Numbered from the stretch's first letter, positions 8,700 through 21,279 are shown. The stretch is DNA of 64,000 nt from Corythucha ciliata (GCA_038030265.1 CM075942.1:39274751-39338750), one strand, 5' to 3'. A program made the numbers and translations. Notes: generated from the letters alone by a model not told the origin.

Positions 8700-11600
8700 A
8701 AAATATCGCCATTCTACTTCAAATAACTGAGGGTTATCATTCTTCCAGTGCTGATGTGCTCTAACTCGCGAGTAGTGTTGAGTGTTTTAACGGAAGATAG
8801 GCGACAAAGATAAATAAATATTTAAGAAACCAGTTTTCTGATTACAAAGAAGCCATCTACAGCGGATCACTTGGTCTCCACTCGGTTTAGGTAAAATCGA
8901 AAAGTAAAATGCGTGTGGAGACGAAAGTCAAAGTCACGAAAAGACCAAGCAAAGTTGCCAATCAAAGATTAGAGGAGATGGAATGAATGAATGAATGAGA
9001 GATTGACGTGAGACGAGTTGATATTTCAATTTATCTATTCAGTTCCAATATTATATACTTTGAAGTGTGTAATGGACGTTAGGCAGCCATAGCCGAGCAG
9101 ATTAGGTTACTCAATAAAAAAAGTCGGAGAACAGTAACAGCCCCTTTCCTCAGATGAGCATAAGCCCTTCTCTTACTGCTCTTGCAAGCAATTTTTCCTA
9201 TAGTATAAAATACAATAATACGTAATAAATAATGGATAAAAAATTATACATAATAAAAAATAAAGAAGAACAAGAATAAACATGTTTCGAGTTTCAATTT
9301 ATATCCTTATTTTTGTCTAAGTAAACTACGATATATAGAACTGATGGTGCCGAGGGGGAGGAACGGTGGAAAAAGTTTTCAAGATTCCCAAGCGAATCTT
9401 CTGTAAACACAGAACCGCTCTTAATTAAATTTGTAGTCAGAAACCCCCCCTCTCTACCACCACTTCTTACTGATCCCAAGATCTCTTTTGTTCTCTGCAA
9501 ACTACTCCTGGACAAATGCAGTCACTTTTGGTTTTAGAGTCATTAGGCAGTGGGATGGCGTGTGAGAAGAAAGGGAGAGGGATTTTGAGTCAATGGAAAT
9601 GGATTAAATTGTCAAGTTATGCTCAGTGGCCGTGAATACTTCCTGTCCATTTCCAAGTTTCTTTAATCTTCTTCTCCGGGAGAAAGGCAAGATCTGAAAG
9701 AGCCACAGCCATAAGGGTGGAAAAGTACATTTTGGACGATAACTTTGCTCCATTTCGAATGAGTTATAGAAGAGAGTCTTTATCTGAAGTGGAATTGCTG
9801 AGAAAAATTACTGTCTATTCATGATTTCACGGAATAGAAATACAAATGCGACCCTCTAACTATCAAATCCAATTCTTGAAATGTCAAGTTTGGAGCTCCA
9901 AAAGCCCCAAGAAGCTCCAATTTCTTCACAGTTTTCTGTGCTTGAACTGAAATCGATCGTTCGACATTAAACTGGCTTATGAATGCGATACAAAAAAGAA
10001 ATTGCACACCCCTTTACCAATCCTTCACATCTCTGATGTTCCTATACCGACTAACTTCCTTGAATTCATCGATTCTACAGGAACATGTTATTTCAGTCTT
10101 ACGTTTGGTGTAATGAATACAAAGACAAAGCACAGGTACTCAAAAATCGACTTCGAGGTCTTCAGCATGCCTGTTCTCAATAATACCCTGCCTTTTAATG
10201 AATTTATTTGGTTCATCTCGAAATTGTTCTCGTTAGGTATACTAGAACGTGCGCATGCACTTTCCAGCTTTTGTAGCAGCACATTTACACTTTTGTCTCT
10301 CGTACCTCGTATAATGTCGCCTCTCCCCATTGGACCAAAGGTAATTATCCTAAAAAGTAAATCCTTAAGATTAATTGGTCGATTCTTAACCACCCATTCC
10401 CACAAACCCCTTTTCACTCGAAACTTAAACTGCCCTACGGCGGTGGTGGGGCTCTACCATTCTCTTTCACCTCTCCTCCACAGGTCATTAGGCTCGGATC
10501 GCTGAAATGTAAAAGAGAATGAGTCGGAGTGAATAATCAGCCGGGGAAACAGAGATGGAACGGTTGGGAGATGTCCCGCAAGAAGCCTGGGGTATTTTAG
10601 GAAAGAGAAGAGTCTTCGCTGTTCTTCTCACGAAAACCTTCCCTACTCCCCTTTAGCTCTCAACCGAGAGAACGACAATAATCTAACGATCCTTTGAGTC
10701 TCGAGTTGAACGTAGTGACATAATCATTTCTCATTCTAAAACATTAATTCCTGCTCTGATTCTGTTAAAAGATTAGAAGTAATTGAAGACTCCAGAACAA
10801 GCACTTTGCGGAAGAAAAAAGTGTTTGAGAAAAGAAAATCGGAGCGGACAAATGCTACTCGTATATTATTCACCTTTAAATTGAGTCTTCAACTTCAATT
10901 TTATCTCGCTTTTGCGAAGGGTAGTACATCATTTTTATGAGAAATATTCGCCAAGGGAAACATTTTTTATTGTTATTAATTTAATTCAGACTACTTTCCT
11001 CTCGTGTAGAAACACGGAGAGGGGGGCTTTACCGTTACTGGGGATCTGGAATGGGAAGTATAATTTTGGGTATACCTGTAAATAATAAATTTAAAATAAA
11101 ATCCATAGCTCGTGGGCCACTTGCTGGGTACATAGGGCTCTACAATAAAGGGTCAGACAGGTGGACTTGAGAGTACACAAAAGAAGGGGCGGCTATAAAC
11201 TATAGGGTGACGGAGACTCTACGCATCGGGGGCTCAGGGTGGACTCTCCTTTTCTATTCATATGATTTCGTCCACAAACACTTACTAGGTAGGTTTCTCA
11301 CAGCTCACTTGCACCACATTCGCTATTCGCCTATTTATATGTTAACAATTTTTAAATGGGGTGATGCACGTTACAAAACATATTATATGGATTGGAACTT
11401 TGGAAGTCTGAGTTGTTGGGAATAGGACTGTAATTCAAACGCCCGCACCGTAGCTTGCTAACAGCTGCAGTGCTGTGATGGGATCATTGATGTTTCTTGA
11501 CGGGTTTCATGTGCCTGCGTATGAACGAGAAGAGAAGGCAACGAACGATTCCCACATAGAGTACAAACGTACTACCTATGAGAGGTGTCGTTGAAAATTG

Positions 11601-12071
11601 GGGCCATCCTAAAGCAGAACCTCGCTAGATTCAAGACGAATAGAACATTGCGCTATAAATTATGACGGATGAAGAACACCAAGAATCCACAAAACCGGCG
11701 TTGCAGTGAGGTTTGCGAGAGCGAGCAATGTTGCCCAACATTCGCGTTTAGCTCAGCATTCGAAGTCGGAGCCGTCATCAGTGGATCATACTGCATGGTG
11801 AAGGTAATTTGACTACTTTTGTGCTTCATGTTTGAGGTGTTTTTGTGCTATGTACGGGGAGGAGCGATTTCGTTACATAATCTAATCGTATTGAAGGGAG
11901 AGTTAAGAAGAGACAGTTAAGAACTATATCTCAAATCTTTCTGCAGGCGCGGTTCATTATTCATGAGTGTAGCCAAATTCGGCTTGAAATCACATGAAAA
12001 TCGACGCCACTGCGATCTAAAAACCTTTGAAAATCCCCATTTCGGACCCGATTTTGGCCCATAAAAATCAA
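8700..12071. other. No gene recognised
   Basis: AT-rich sequence with a short GAAT run near 8985 and several simple tracts. The largest frame (10002-10505, plus) and its minus-strand shadow show no family motif, coding bias or splice signals that could be supported. Nothing else was seen. Confidence 0.4.
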
Positions 12072-12294
12072 GAGGTAATTAACTAATTTATTGAGTAACA
12101 CATTCTTTATTCCTCACTATGCCGACTAGTTTCGGGGTAATGTACCCCATTGTCAAGGCATCCGCAGGCCGAAACAAATCTCTTTGTCACATGTCAAATC
12201 AAAAATGCCTTGAGAATGGGGTGCATTACCCCGAAACTAGTCGGCATAGTAAAGCATAAATAATGTATTACTCAATAAATTAGTTAATTACCTA
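12072..12294. mobile_element. Inverted pair of PLE-end modules with hammerhead-like fold
   Basis: Both outer ends carry TTAATTAACTAATTTATTGAG or its complement. Each arm contains, in its own sense, a block reading TGCCTTGA(C/G)AATGGGG, a short loop, TACCCCGAAACTAGTCGGCA. It can fold as a hammerhead-like three-way junction: stem I TGCC/GGCA, stem II GGGG/CCCC, GAAA, then self-complementary CTAG and TC. The CUGANGA core is not conserved. The left arm also contains a block (to about 12197) that recurs at 31379-31400. Confidence 0.6.
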
Positions 12295-13735
12295 TCTAAA
12301 GTTATTCAACATTCATGAAATAATAAAAAAAATTGTCAAATAGGTTTATTATTCAGAATGAATAATAAACCAATAGTTGTGCTTAGCGAAAAATAATGAA
12401 CTGGGTAGTAGTTGGTGGAAGGGAAAAAAGAAGTCTGTAAGGTGATATTTACATCACCAAAGATGCTAATGGCAGCCTCGGTAGAGTAGGTCCTTCGAGT
12501 AGTTTCCTTCTGTTTTTTTTTTTTTTTTTCGAAGGTGGATGGAAGGATACTTGTGTTGAAATAAGGGATGGGATGGAAAATGAAAGGGGTAGGACTAAAA
12601 GCATCCTGCTCGGTACCACTTTTCTCCTTTTCCTTCTTAATCATAAATGCATCATAACGTCCGGTATTTACCTCTTGAGTTTTCCATCTTCTTTTTCTTA
12701 CAATTTAAGACACTTCCGCCCATCTCTATAGCCTGTCACTCTCTCACGAAATTTATCCTCTTGGGAGGGTTTTCTTTGTCACTTAATGTACCAATATTAA
12801 GGAGCACTTTATTTTTTGCTTGCCCCTGCGTCATTTACAAAAAAATTATGGAAGAGACTCCATTTTAGTCCCCCTTTTTTTCCTTCGAAGATTTGCCATT
12901 ATAATTTAGAATGTGAGTCGACTTGAAAACATAACATTGTATCAACGAGGAACTTGCATGGGTCTGAAATAGCGATAACGTGTCTTTTATACACTCCTCC
13001 ATAATCAAATAAAATAATATGTACCTACTTTTAACGATTCGTAAATACAGGAATTGATGAAAGCAGTTATTGATGACAGAAAAGGCCTACGACTAAGGGG
13101 CAGTTTAACAGATGATTCCTTGACCCCCCCCCCTCCAAGCAATCAGCCCTCATCACGTCACTTCACGTCACTCAATTCGTGACGTCATTAGAATTTGTGT
13201 GTGTTCATGTTTTGTGTGTGTTATTATTGCATCAATCGTTGACATAGGGTGAATATTGAGAGAAATAAGGCTCTGTCCAGCAAATTTTGGAATTTTGAAA
13301 TTTTTATAAGAGCAGAACTTCAGGACAGCTCAGGAGAAATGAATTTAATTTTAATGGGTGAATTTTGATGATTAATCTGCCGTGACTAACCATGACTAAT
13401 CGTGTGAAAGGCATGATGTAAGCGAAAAACGGGGGAACATGGAAGTATCGCGAGGTTCTCCACACAAACTTAAAACATCAAATTTGGAAAACAATTTGCT
13501 ATCATTGAGAGGCTGTATCTTCGGAACTAATGGACCTAAATTTATCTATTAAACCACACTGTACAAAAGAGGAAAATTATTCGAATTTTCCTTGCTGCTG
13601 TAAAGAGGTAGGTATAGGGGGGGGGGATTAAGGACGAAGTTGGATGGAAAACTCCTCGTGGTCCCGCTCGCATTACATAAAATTGGTTCTTTTATCTTAA
13701 ATACGTTTTTAGAAGTTGGAAGGTATTTTGTATTC
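12295..13735. other. No gene recognised
   Basis: Contains a T-run (about 12512-12529), a short cluster of TCACTTCACGTCA-type words near 13150 and a G-run at 13619. Frames at 12336-12644 and 12647-12868 are low-complexity and unsupported. Confidence 0.4.
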
Positions 13736-13739
13736 TAAA

Positions 13740-13860
13740 TACTTTCCCGAAGTATTTTTTGAAAAAATGAAAAAGTGAAAAAGTGTGACTTTGAATTTTT
13801 GTGTTTCTCTCAGAGGTGAATTTTGCTCAATCAGTAGTGAGTCGGATATTGCTAAGCTTT
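13740..13860 (+). repeat. Diverged relative of the 16041-17114 element arm
   Basis: The sequence GAATTTTTGTGTTTCTCTCAG followed by AGGTGAATTTTGCTCAAT parallels 16160-16200 (GAATTTTCGTGTTTCTTTCAG, AGGCGAATTTCGCTAAAT). The order and spacing are the same. It appears to be an old single arm. Confidence 0.55.
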
Positions 13861-14755
13861 TGTTGAGTTCTTCAAATATTTAAGATGGGGGTGAACAAAT
13901 CGAACTATTGAAATGAAGCAACCTGCTCGAGAGTCCATCACTAATAGTCGAGATCCGGACATCGGGGCTAACTTTTTTTATGTAGGTATAGGTTACACGA
14001 GGGTTACCTTATCACGATTTGCATAGGATTGCATGGGAGGGCTGGGTAGATAACAGTCCATCTAAATATAACCCCTTTAGCCCCGATGGCCTCCCTAATG
14101 GTCAATATACGCCACAAACGTTTGACGTCACGGTTACCAGTTTCGACTCACAACAAACTGTATCGTTTAGCAACATTAAAAAATTCATTGTGAATTCATT
14201 ACGTTATTTTTTGCAAATTATGAGATTTAACGACAATTAGTTCAAATCAGACATGTTAATTAAGAGTGGATGTCAATCTTTCTCAGTCATAATAGTTGGA
14301 TCTTGAAAATACTTCTGGTTTCCCTGAATTTTTCCCCTCCAAAGTGTTGGGACCCTATCACCCGGAGAGGAACCCGTGGTAATAGTAGTTTACTTAACTA
14401 GACGAGGAAGTGAGGTTTTTCCTGCGAGTCCAATATTTTTCTCACGACTCTTCATTTAAAAAGTCAATAAATACTTATTAGTTAATGATAAATTGTTGTT
14501 TTAAAGAGATGTGAGCCTAGGTTATTTTATTGAAGTCTGGAGAAAAAAACAAAGGCAAAAGAAGGATACCCTTTGTGTCCACCAAATGTTAAAGAGGAAA
14601 AGTGTGAAAATATAATTCATAACTTCAATGAGTGAAAAAAAGAATCATATTTTCACAGTTTGAAATAACCTCAACTTCCGCATTGGAAAATGGTAAAGCT
14701 TGGTTTTGAACCTCCAGTACACTGTGAGCAATCCAGGTTTATATGTATATCGTTG

Positions 14756-15882
14756 GTTACGAGCAAAGCCCGGAATTGTACAATGTCCGCATTGCCCAAT
14801 TATTTCTGTACAATGCTGACATTGCCACATTGCCCTGCCTTATCGTACAAAGTCCGAAATCTTTGACGATCTTTCAACTTTGTACGGACAGAGTCCTAAA
14901 TTATACCTAATTCCGGATTTTGTACTTTGCTTGGTCAATGTCGACAATGAACAGGCTATGATTTTTAAAAAGATGTTCATTTCTGGTCATGTTGTCGTGG
15001 AGGCCGAACAATCCAGGGATTTTCAACAATTTTGTCTCCCCACAAGTTTAATTGACATAAGTTTGGTTGATTTATTAGTATATCAATAAAACTTGTGGAG
15101 AGACAAACATTTTGAAAATCCCTGGATTTGTAAAAAGTTCATTTATAAGCGAGAGTTATATTTTTTCAGTTATGGTCAGTACAGTGAGGAATAGTGGTTG
15201 TTCTTAATTTTTCAATAGTGATTTTCATTAATTATAAACATAAATGACAGAAGTGAAGTTCTTCTGTCAGAAGTGACAGAAAGAAGTCGCTTCAGTGGTA
15301 GTGAATGAAAATAGTTTGATGTGGAGTGAAGATAGGTACGAGAGTAGGTATTGTTAATTAAGTACTCGGTGCCATATTGTGCAATTCAAAATGTCATAAG
15401 TCGCTCAGCTGCACGAACAAATCGGTCGCGGTCAGGGGTGTCAGGTTGGTTGGTAGGCAAACAAAGTTCACTAGTTCAATTGGTTCAATCATCACTACTC
15501 AGTTGATATCGTCATGGTGACATGGTGAAGGGGGTCGTTTGCCCCCCAACCAGTGTAACCTCCTTAGCAACCTGACCACGACCAATACGATTTGATTTCA
15601 TCCAATTGTCCTTTTTTCATCCACGAAAACCGTGAAATTTCAAAAAAATCATCGCTACTAGAAACACCTTATGGTTTTTGGTTCATATTCCTCTTTGGTT
15701 GGGACTTTGTACATTGTGAACATTGCCCAAGTTGATATGTACAGAGTACGAAAATGACGTTATAATTTCGGACTTTGTCGTCTTTGATGTGTACAAAGTC
15801 CATTCTTTCGGTTGTAAATCGGGCTTTGTATGAAAACGCAGGGCAATGTCAGCATTGTACAATTCCGGGCTTTGCTCGTAAC
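14756..15882. mobile_element. TIR element, ~1.13 kb
   Basis: The terminal inverted repeats match over 30 bases, beginning GTTACGAGCAAAGCCCGGAA and ending TTGTACAATG. The left end has a second TACAATG...CATTGCC block just inside. Words such as GTACAAAGTCCG recur in both orientations through the subterminal regions. No transposase frame is present. A hairpin MITE (15010-15128) is nested within. No target duplication could be assigned. Confidence 0.65.
15010..15128. mobile_element. Hairpin MITE nested in TIR element
   Basis: Arms of about 50 bases begin AATCCAGGGATTTTCAA and run through TTTGTCTCCCCACAAGTTT. They recur in inverted order with few mismatches, and the loop is about 20 bases. Confidence 0.7.
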
Positions 15883-16040
15883 ATATTCACGGGCGATTTG
15901 GTGAGAAGGAAGAAACACTATATGGACGTAGGGTCGGAAACGCTTCGTTTCAGAGTTACAGGGAATTTAGTGTTTTTTAAGCCAAATCACCTCTTTTCCA
16001 CAAAAAGCGGTCTTAACGGACTAACCGTTCAACATAGAAC

Positions 16041-17114
16041 AAAATAAACTATGTTTCTGAAAAGAGCACAAAATTTAACATTGGAAAAATCAGGATCAAC
16101 ATATTAAAATCGTCTTTATGTACGTTTAGTTATTTTTGGAAAAATCGAAAAAGTGTTACGTTGAATTTTCGTGTTTCTTTCAGAGGCGAATTTCGCTAAA
16201 TCTTCAGTTGGCCGGGCATTGACCAATTATTGTAAAACATGCCCATTATGTGAGCTTTCAATTGAGGTAGGAAAATTGAAAATCGGTTGGATTTGTTCTG
16301 AGATATGACACGAAAGGTTCGGGAAAACAGTGCAAAATCGTCAAAATAAGCCATATTGCAGCTGCCAGGTAAAATCCGCCAAAAATCGTTTCCGACGTCA
16401 AAATAACCCCATAATTCAAAGAACCAAATAATTTAAGAAAAATCAGAGCACCATATCCATCATCATCATCATCTCCCCACCACTTTCACTAGCAAACAAT
16501 CAATTATTAAACAAATTAATTGGTCTGATTCCTTCTAGTTTTCGTCTGGTGCTATTTTTCAGACGTTTTTGTACGATAATTGCAGTGATTCACGTGCATG
16601 ATACGATTTGTACCAGAAAAATGAATTTTGAACTAAAATAATTACGGAAGGATACCTGAAAAACTAATTAAACGAGTATTTACTAGTGAAAGTGTTTCTT
16701 CACAGAAACACAGTGTTTCTTAGTAGTGTTGTTTCTTTGAATTATGGGGTTATTTTGACGTCGAAAACAATTTTTGAGGATTTTACCTGGCAGCTGCAAT
16801 ATGGCTTATTTTGAAGATTTTGCACTGTTTTACCGAACCTTTCGTTTCATATCTCAGAACAAATCCAATCGATTTTCAATTTTCCTACCTCAAATGAAAG
16901 CTCACATAATGGGCATGTTTTACAATAATTGGTCAATGCTCGACCAACTGAAGATTGAGCGAAATTCGCCTCTGAAAGAAACACGAAAATTCAACGTAAC
17001 ACTTTTTCGATTTTTCCAAAAATAACTAAACGTTCATAAAGACGATTTTAATATGTTGATCCTGATTTTTCCAATGTTAAATTTTGTGCTCTTTTCAGAA
17101 ACATAGTTTGTTTT
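16041..17114. mobile_element. Foldback element with ~380-bp arms
   Basis: The left arm 16041-16421 and right arm 16735-17114 are near-identical inverted copies. The outer ends read AAAATAAACTATGTTTCTG and its complement. The inner ends read CCCCATAATTCAAAG and its complement. The 313-base centre holds a CAT-type microsatellite and no gene. The 83-codon frame at 16774-17025 lies in the arm and has no recognised motif. Confidence 0.75.
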
Positions 17115-17407
17115 AATTGCAAACTAGACGACCCTTGTCTTAGGACTTTTCAAGGGATTACTCCCCTCTGGAAAAAAATGCATCGAGTAACGGGCTTGAA
17201 AAAAATTAAATCATTCTTTTCCGTAAAATAATGTACTATTTCATCGGCCTAAAGTCCGCCCCGGTTTCAGCATGACCGTTTTACCGTTCAATCCGTGAAA
17301 TAGTATATTTTAAAGCTTTTTTGTATCGAAATTAAAGTTATTTCGGACTTGTAGTTTTATAAACAACATAAAGCACCATGTCACTGTTGTTTATAAAAAT
17401 AGTATGA

Positions 17408-18060
17408 CCAATTAGCATCCTGCCCATATTTTCCAAGATTCTCGAGAGGTTCGTGAAAAATGATATTGTAGAATTTTTTGAAAAACTGAACCTGTTTTTC
17501 TCTCGGCAGTATGGTTTCAGGAATCGTAGGAGCACTACGGCAGGATTGCTTGATCTGATGAGCAGCGTATTGTCGGGGCTCCAGCAAAAGAAATGCTTAA
17601 GCGGGGTTTTCATCGACCTGACGAAAGCGTTTAATAGATAGTATGTCACATGATATTCTGATCTCCAAGTTAAAATGGTATAACTTTTCGACACCGGCCT
17701 CAAATTTAATTCATTCTTACCTTTCCAAGAGAAAGCAGACTGTTAAAACGGGTGACAAGATTTCTGAGTTGTCTGATGTTCCACATGGCGTGCCCCACGG
17801 CTCTATTTTGGGTCCTGTGCTATTTTTGATTTTTATAAACGATTTTCCGACCGCCTTATCTGCTCAATGCATCCTTTTTGCAGATGACACGACCCTGTTA
17901 GCTGATGAAAATTCCAAGTTAGCTGCTGTTGCAAAGGGGAACCAAGCTCTGGTTGATGCTCTTCTCTGGTTCCCGGCCAATAGGCTGGCGTTAAATGATG
18001 AACAGACAGTCTTTGTATTTTCAACATTAACCGTACGTGTGCTTCAGGACTAGGAGGGCC
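17408..18060 (+). pseudogene. Non-LTR reverse transcriptase fragment (Jockey/CR1-like)
   Basis: The reading starts at PISILPIFSKILERF and continues with QYGFRNRRSTTAGLLDL, LSGVFIDLTKAF, then SHDILISKLKWYNFSTPAS, VPHGSILGPVLFLIFINDF and the catalytic FADDTTLL. These are RT blocks 2-5 in the usual order. The frame breaks once, near 17632-17643, where a four-base ATAG duplication splits what should read AF(D/N)SMSHDIL. Upstream sequence stops at a TGA at 17405, where the expected Tyr-Arg is lost. Downstream it decays after LALNDEQTVFVFS, with no thumb or RNase H. It is a dead, truncated copy. Confidence 0.88.
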
Positions 18061-18890
18061 ATTGGATTCTGAACCCCCATTAAAACTGTCTGTTGAGAAG
18101 CATTCGCCTACTTTCATTATACACACAAGGTGGATTTCAATTAGTAAATTCTCTCGCTTCTTCACAGGAGTATATATCCGTTATGTATGGTGGGTAAATC
18201 GCAGGGGAAGGGAAGAGCGAATCAGAGAAGGTAAGAGTGCGTTTGAATATTAAGTTGTTGCGCTCAAGTCATCGATGTAGCGAGCAGGAAACGTCTGTTG
18301 GATCAACCGAGGGTGGTTAGGGGGGGTTATAAATGGTTCCTGAAACCGGAGTTTAATCCTTCTGAGTACCTGTACATGACTGTGATAAATTCCTTAAGAA
18401 ATGCGATTTCCCGTGGCTACCCCCAACAAGCGGTTTCAAAGAAAAAAAATAAAGCGAGAGAGAGAGAGAGAGTGAACGAGTGAGTGAGAGAGAGGAAAAA
18501 AAAAAGAAAAAGAAAAAAAAAAGCAAGGTACCCTTTTCTTTCTTGTTTATTTTTATACAAGAAAGGGGGAGAGTGAACTTAAAACTTTGAGGCATATTTG
18601 TTCTTCTATTTAAACTTTATAACGAGCAACCAGAAGGAAAAAAATGTAGCCTGAAGGAATAAGTCTGCAGCCAACATAATGTCATAATAACATTAAACTT
18701 TAATAAGATGGTGGAAGTCTTTCCAAATTGTTAGATTAATTTTTTCTCTTTAACCCTCTCACACTCTCTTTCTCTACACCCTGCTTCAAACACCAACCAC
18801 CAACTTTTTTTACCCTTAATTTTTCCTTTGAATAAGATTGACTAATTTCATTTCCTTCCACGTGATTTCGGATTAATTATAATGTATTAT
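18061..18890. other. No gene; GA-rich and A-rich low complexity
   Basis: Contains a (GA)n tract at about 18458-18475 followed by A-rich sequence to 18520. No coding or repeat family was recognised. Confidence 0.5.
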
Positions 18891-18899
18891 ATTGTTAAA

Positions 18900-19510
18900 C
18901 TGTCAATTTCTAGGCACCCCATCCCCCCATCGTAACCCTAAAATTCTCATGAAACTTTTTATTTTAAAGCTCCAAAGTTATGGCCTTGAGGATTCCGTCC
19001 TGTCCCTGGTGGAGTCATATCTATCCAATCGCCTTCAGTCTGTTTTTTTTTTTTTTTTTTTTTTTTTTTCGGTGAGCAGATATCAATCTTGCGATCTATT
19101 GTGGCCTAGGTGTTCCTCAGTGTTCTGTATCGGGCCTCCTCCTGTTCCTGATTTTTATATAAACGACTTGACTTTAAGTTTGGGATGCGAATTACAAGTC
19201 ATTCGTGGCTTGAGGGCTTCTGAATCGTGCCGATCGGCTTTCACCGGCCTGCACATCCTCTCCCTGCCAGCCCTATTGTGCTCCAATATCTTTGCTACGC
19301 GAAGAAGAGCACGAGCCTTTCGACACTCCCTGACCAGCTTGGTTATGCAACTAGAGGCAGAGACAGTTTCGCTAAGAATTATTATAGACTGTCAAAGACT
19401 TCTGGGAGCTTTTTAAATTTGTCAGTGAAGTTCTTCAACCTACTGTCGAAGAATGCAAGATCTCTGGAACCGCGGTCCTTCGAACAAGATGCGTGTATGG
19501 CTCACGGATA
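18900..19510 (+). pseudogene. Second non-LTR reverse transcriptase fragment
   Basis: A different copy from the one at 17408. It reads KLQSYGLEDSVLSLVESYLSN, then is interrupted by a run of more than 20 T (19041-19068). It resumes in a shifted frame (GVPQCSV-like, then FYINDLTLSLG). An internal deletion follows. The C-terminal tail has CYAKKSTSLSTLPDQLGYAT and FAKNYYRLSKTSGSFLNLSV, typical of the tail of Jockey/CR1-type ORF2. There are several frameshifts, so it is non-functional. Confidence 0.78.
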
Positions 19511-19629
19511 ATGTAATTCATAGCTCCGAAGAATTCTTGGATAAACGCCGACTACTTTGAATTATGAAAATTATTTATTTATTTTGACGTTGTTCTGCCT
19601 TTCTGGCCTTACTGCAATAAAACTTTATC

Positions 19630-19762
19630 GCTGGTTGGCGTGAATAACCAGGTAAGTCCAATTCTTGTCAATTTCAGGTTGTCAAGGACTTTGAAAACTA
19701 AATTCGAAAGTTATATGAAATTGACAAAAATTTAACTTACCTGGTTATTCACGCCGACCAGC
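19630..19762. mobile_element. Hairpin MITE
   Basis: The left arm begins GCTGGTTGGCGTGAATAACC and the right arm ends in its complement with one change. The arms continue through AGGTAAGT and TTGTCAATTTCA for about 48 bases. It is followed by an AT-rich ATT/ATTT tract (19767-19803). Confidence 0.65.
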
Positions 19763-19809
19763 GTATTATTATTATAATAATTATTATTTTATTTATTTAT
19801 TTTTTGGTA

Positions 19810-20530
19810 TGGGGTGGAAATGCATTTACACACGTTGTGCCGGACTCCTGCCAAGCGACAGACTACCGGCTAAACATCCCCCCTCCCTCCATTTTTCAAG
19901 GCAATTACAGGAGTAACGTAATAATGGGTGTGAAAAACTTCATAATTCCCCCCCTCTTCACCATTGAACACAATTCTACACAGTTCTAATATTACCCTGT
20001 TTGCCCAAGAAGGTTCATTTCCTGCTCCTGCTTAAGGCTCCTTTTTTTTTCTTTTTTCTTTTACTGTTATTACAAATTAGCTAAAGAAATGTCTCTCCTG
20101 CGTTTCATTTTCTTTTGTTGAGACTGACGCAGCTAACTCACGAAGGACCTCTAATTCTTTTCCTTTAAAATTTTGAAAAGAAAGGGTATTAAAATGCCAC
20201 TCCAAGCAAAACAGCAGTCATTTTTGCAGAGTTTAAAATTATTTTGATGTCTGTTTTGTTTTTGTTTCCATTTTTATGCTTGAAGAAAAAAGTTTAATAA
20301 TTGAGAGAAATAAAGTCGTTTAGCCCGGGCTCATTTTAGTTTAGCATTCGCACTATTCAGAAGAAAAGATAAAAGGCATCGTGATTCGACGAGCACCTCG
20401 GCATTTCTGTCAAATAATAAGAATGGTGGCTAGGTGGTTCTTACCTTCTTATTTGTTGTGAGTTTGTTGGGATAGCCTTTTAAAATGTGAATTTCACTTC
20501 CCCGTCCCATTTTTACACGTTTGAAACAGT
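19810..20530. other. No gene recognised
   Basis: Low-complexity T-rich patches near 20040. A 35-base stretch around 20425-20460 (CTTACCTTCTTATTTGTTGTGAG) is echoed near 29150, so it may be part of a dispersed repeat. Confidence 0.35.
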
Positions 20531-20534
20531 ACAA

Positions 20535-20678
20535 GCCTAATAAGCGTTTCCCACTTGCACAAAATTCTGCATTTGGGCAGTTCATTTCTCCGAATGAAAT
20601 CATACGTTAATGGGGAAGACAGGTGGATATGAATTGCCCCGTTGCAGAATTTTATGCAAATGGGAAACGCTATAAGGC
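20535..20678. mobile_element. Hairpin MITE, ~144 bp
   Basis: GCCTAATAAGCGTTTCCCAC at the left end is matched by GCCTTATAGCGTTTCCCAT read from the right. The arms continue to AAAATTCTGCA. There is no coding content. Confidence 0.65.
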
Positions 20679-20697
20679 CCATATTCATAGATATTTC

Positions 20698-21279
20698 TTA
20701 GGCCCGTATCACGAACGTTCCTCAGAAATTTTAATTTTAAAATTCAGAGCTCCATAACGTGTTACCTGATTTCATTACAACAAAAATAAAGAGGGGGAAA
20801 CAGTAGCAAATTTTGTCGACTAGGTATAGACTTTAGGAAGTTTTCTCACAGTGCCAGCAGGTAAAACGTTACAGATAAACGTTATGACGGGAAATGTGAG
20901 AAAAGTAAAAAAAAAAATTTCCCGAGTGCTAAGTACACAGGGAGGGGGAATTCGAAAACATGTCCTACACGTACCTACTTGTCTGGGTTTGATTATGTCA
21001 TTTTTAAGACATATCAAAAATTTAGAACTACTACATTTGACGCGAGGTGAAAGTCTCCATTTCCTGGACTACGTACAACGTACAATGAATATTGCGCATA
21101 CTAGGGGTTGTAAAATAAAATTGAACGTTTGTGGGTTGTATTGATGAGGTGCACAGTATAATTTACAGCTCATTTTTACTCTTTAAACATCTGGAAACAA
21201 AATATTGCGCAAACTAGTTTGTGCGATAATATTGTACGTCCAATAGTATTGTAAGTAGCGACTATGTGAACGGGCCTAA
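20698..21279. mobile_element. TIR element, ~580 bp
   Basis: The ends are TTAGGCCCGTATCACGAA and, inverted, TTAGGCCCGTTCACATAG. The similar TTAGGCCCCGTTCACAAG end of the MITE at 54460-54602 suggests a shared terminal family. No transposase frame is present. Confidence 0.5.

Noticed and set aside
8700..12000. Frames of 60-170 codons such as 10002-10505
   Set aside because: No domain, no splice signals, no coding bias that could be seen, and overlapping open frames on the other strand. They are expected by chance.
17338..17400. Promoter or terminator from TTTATAAACAAC...GTTGTTTATAAA
   Set aside because: It is a short palindrome beside a dead RT, with no gene for it to serve.
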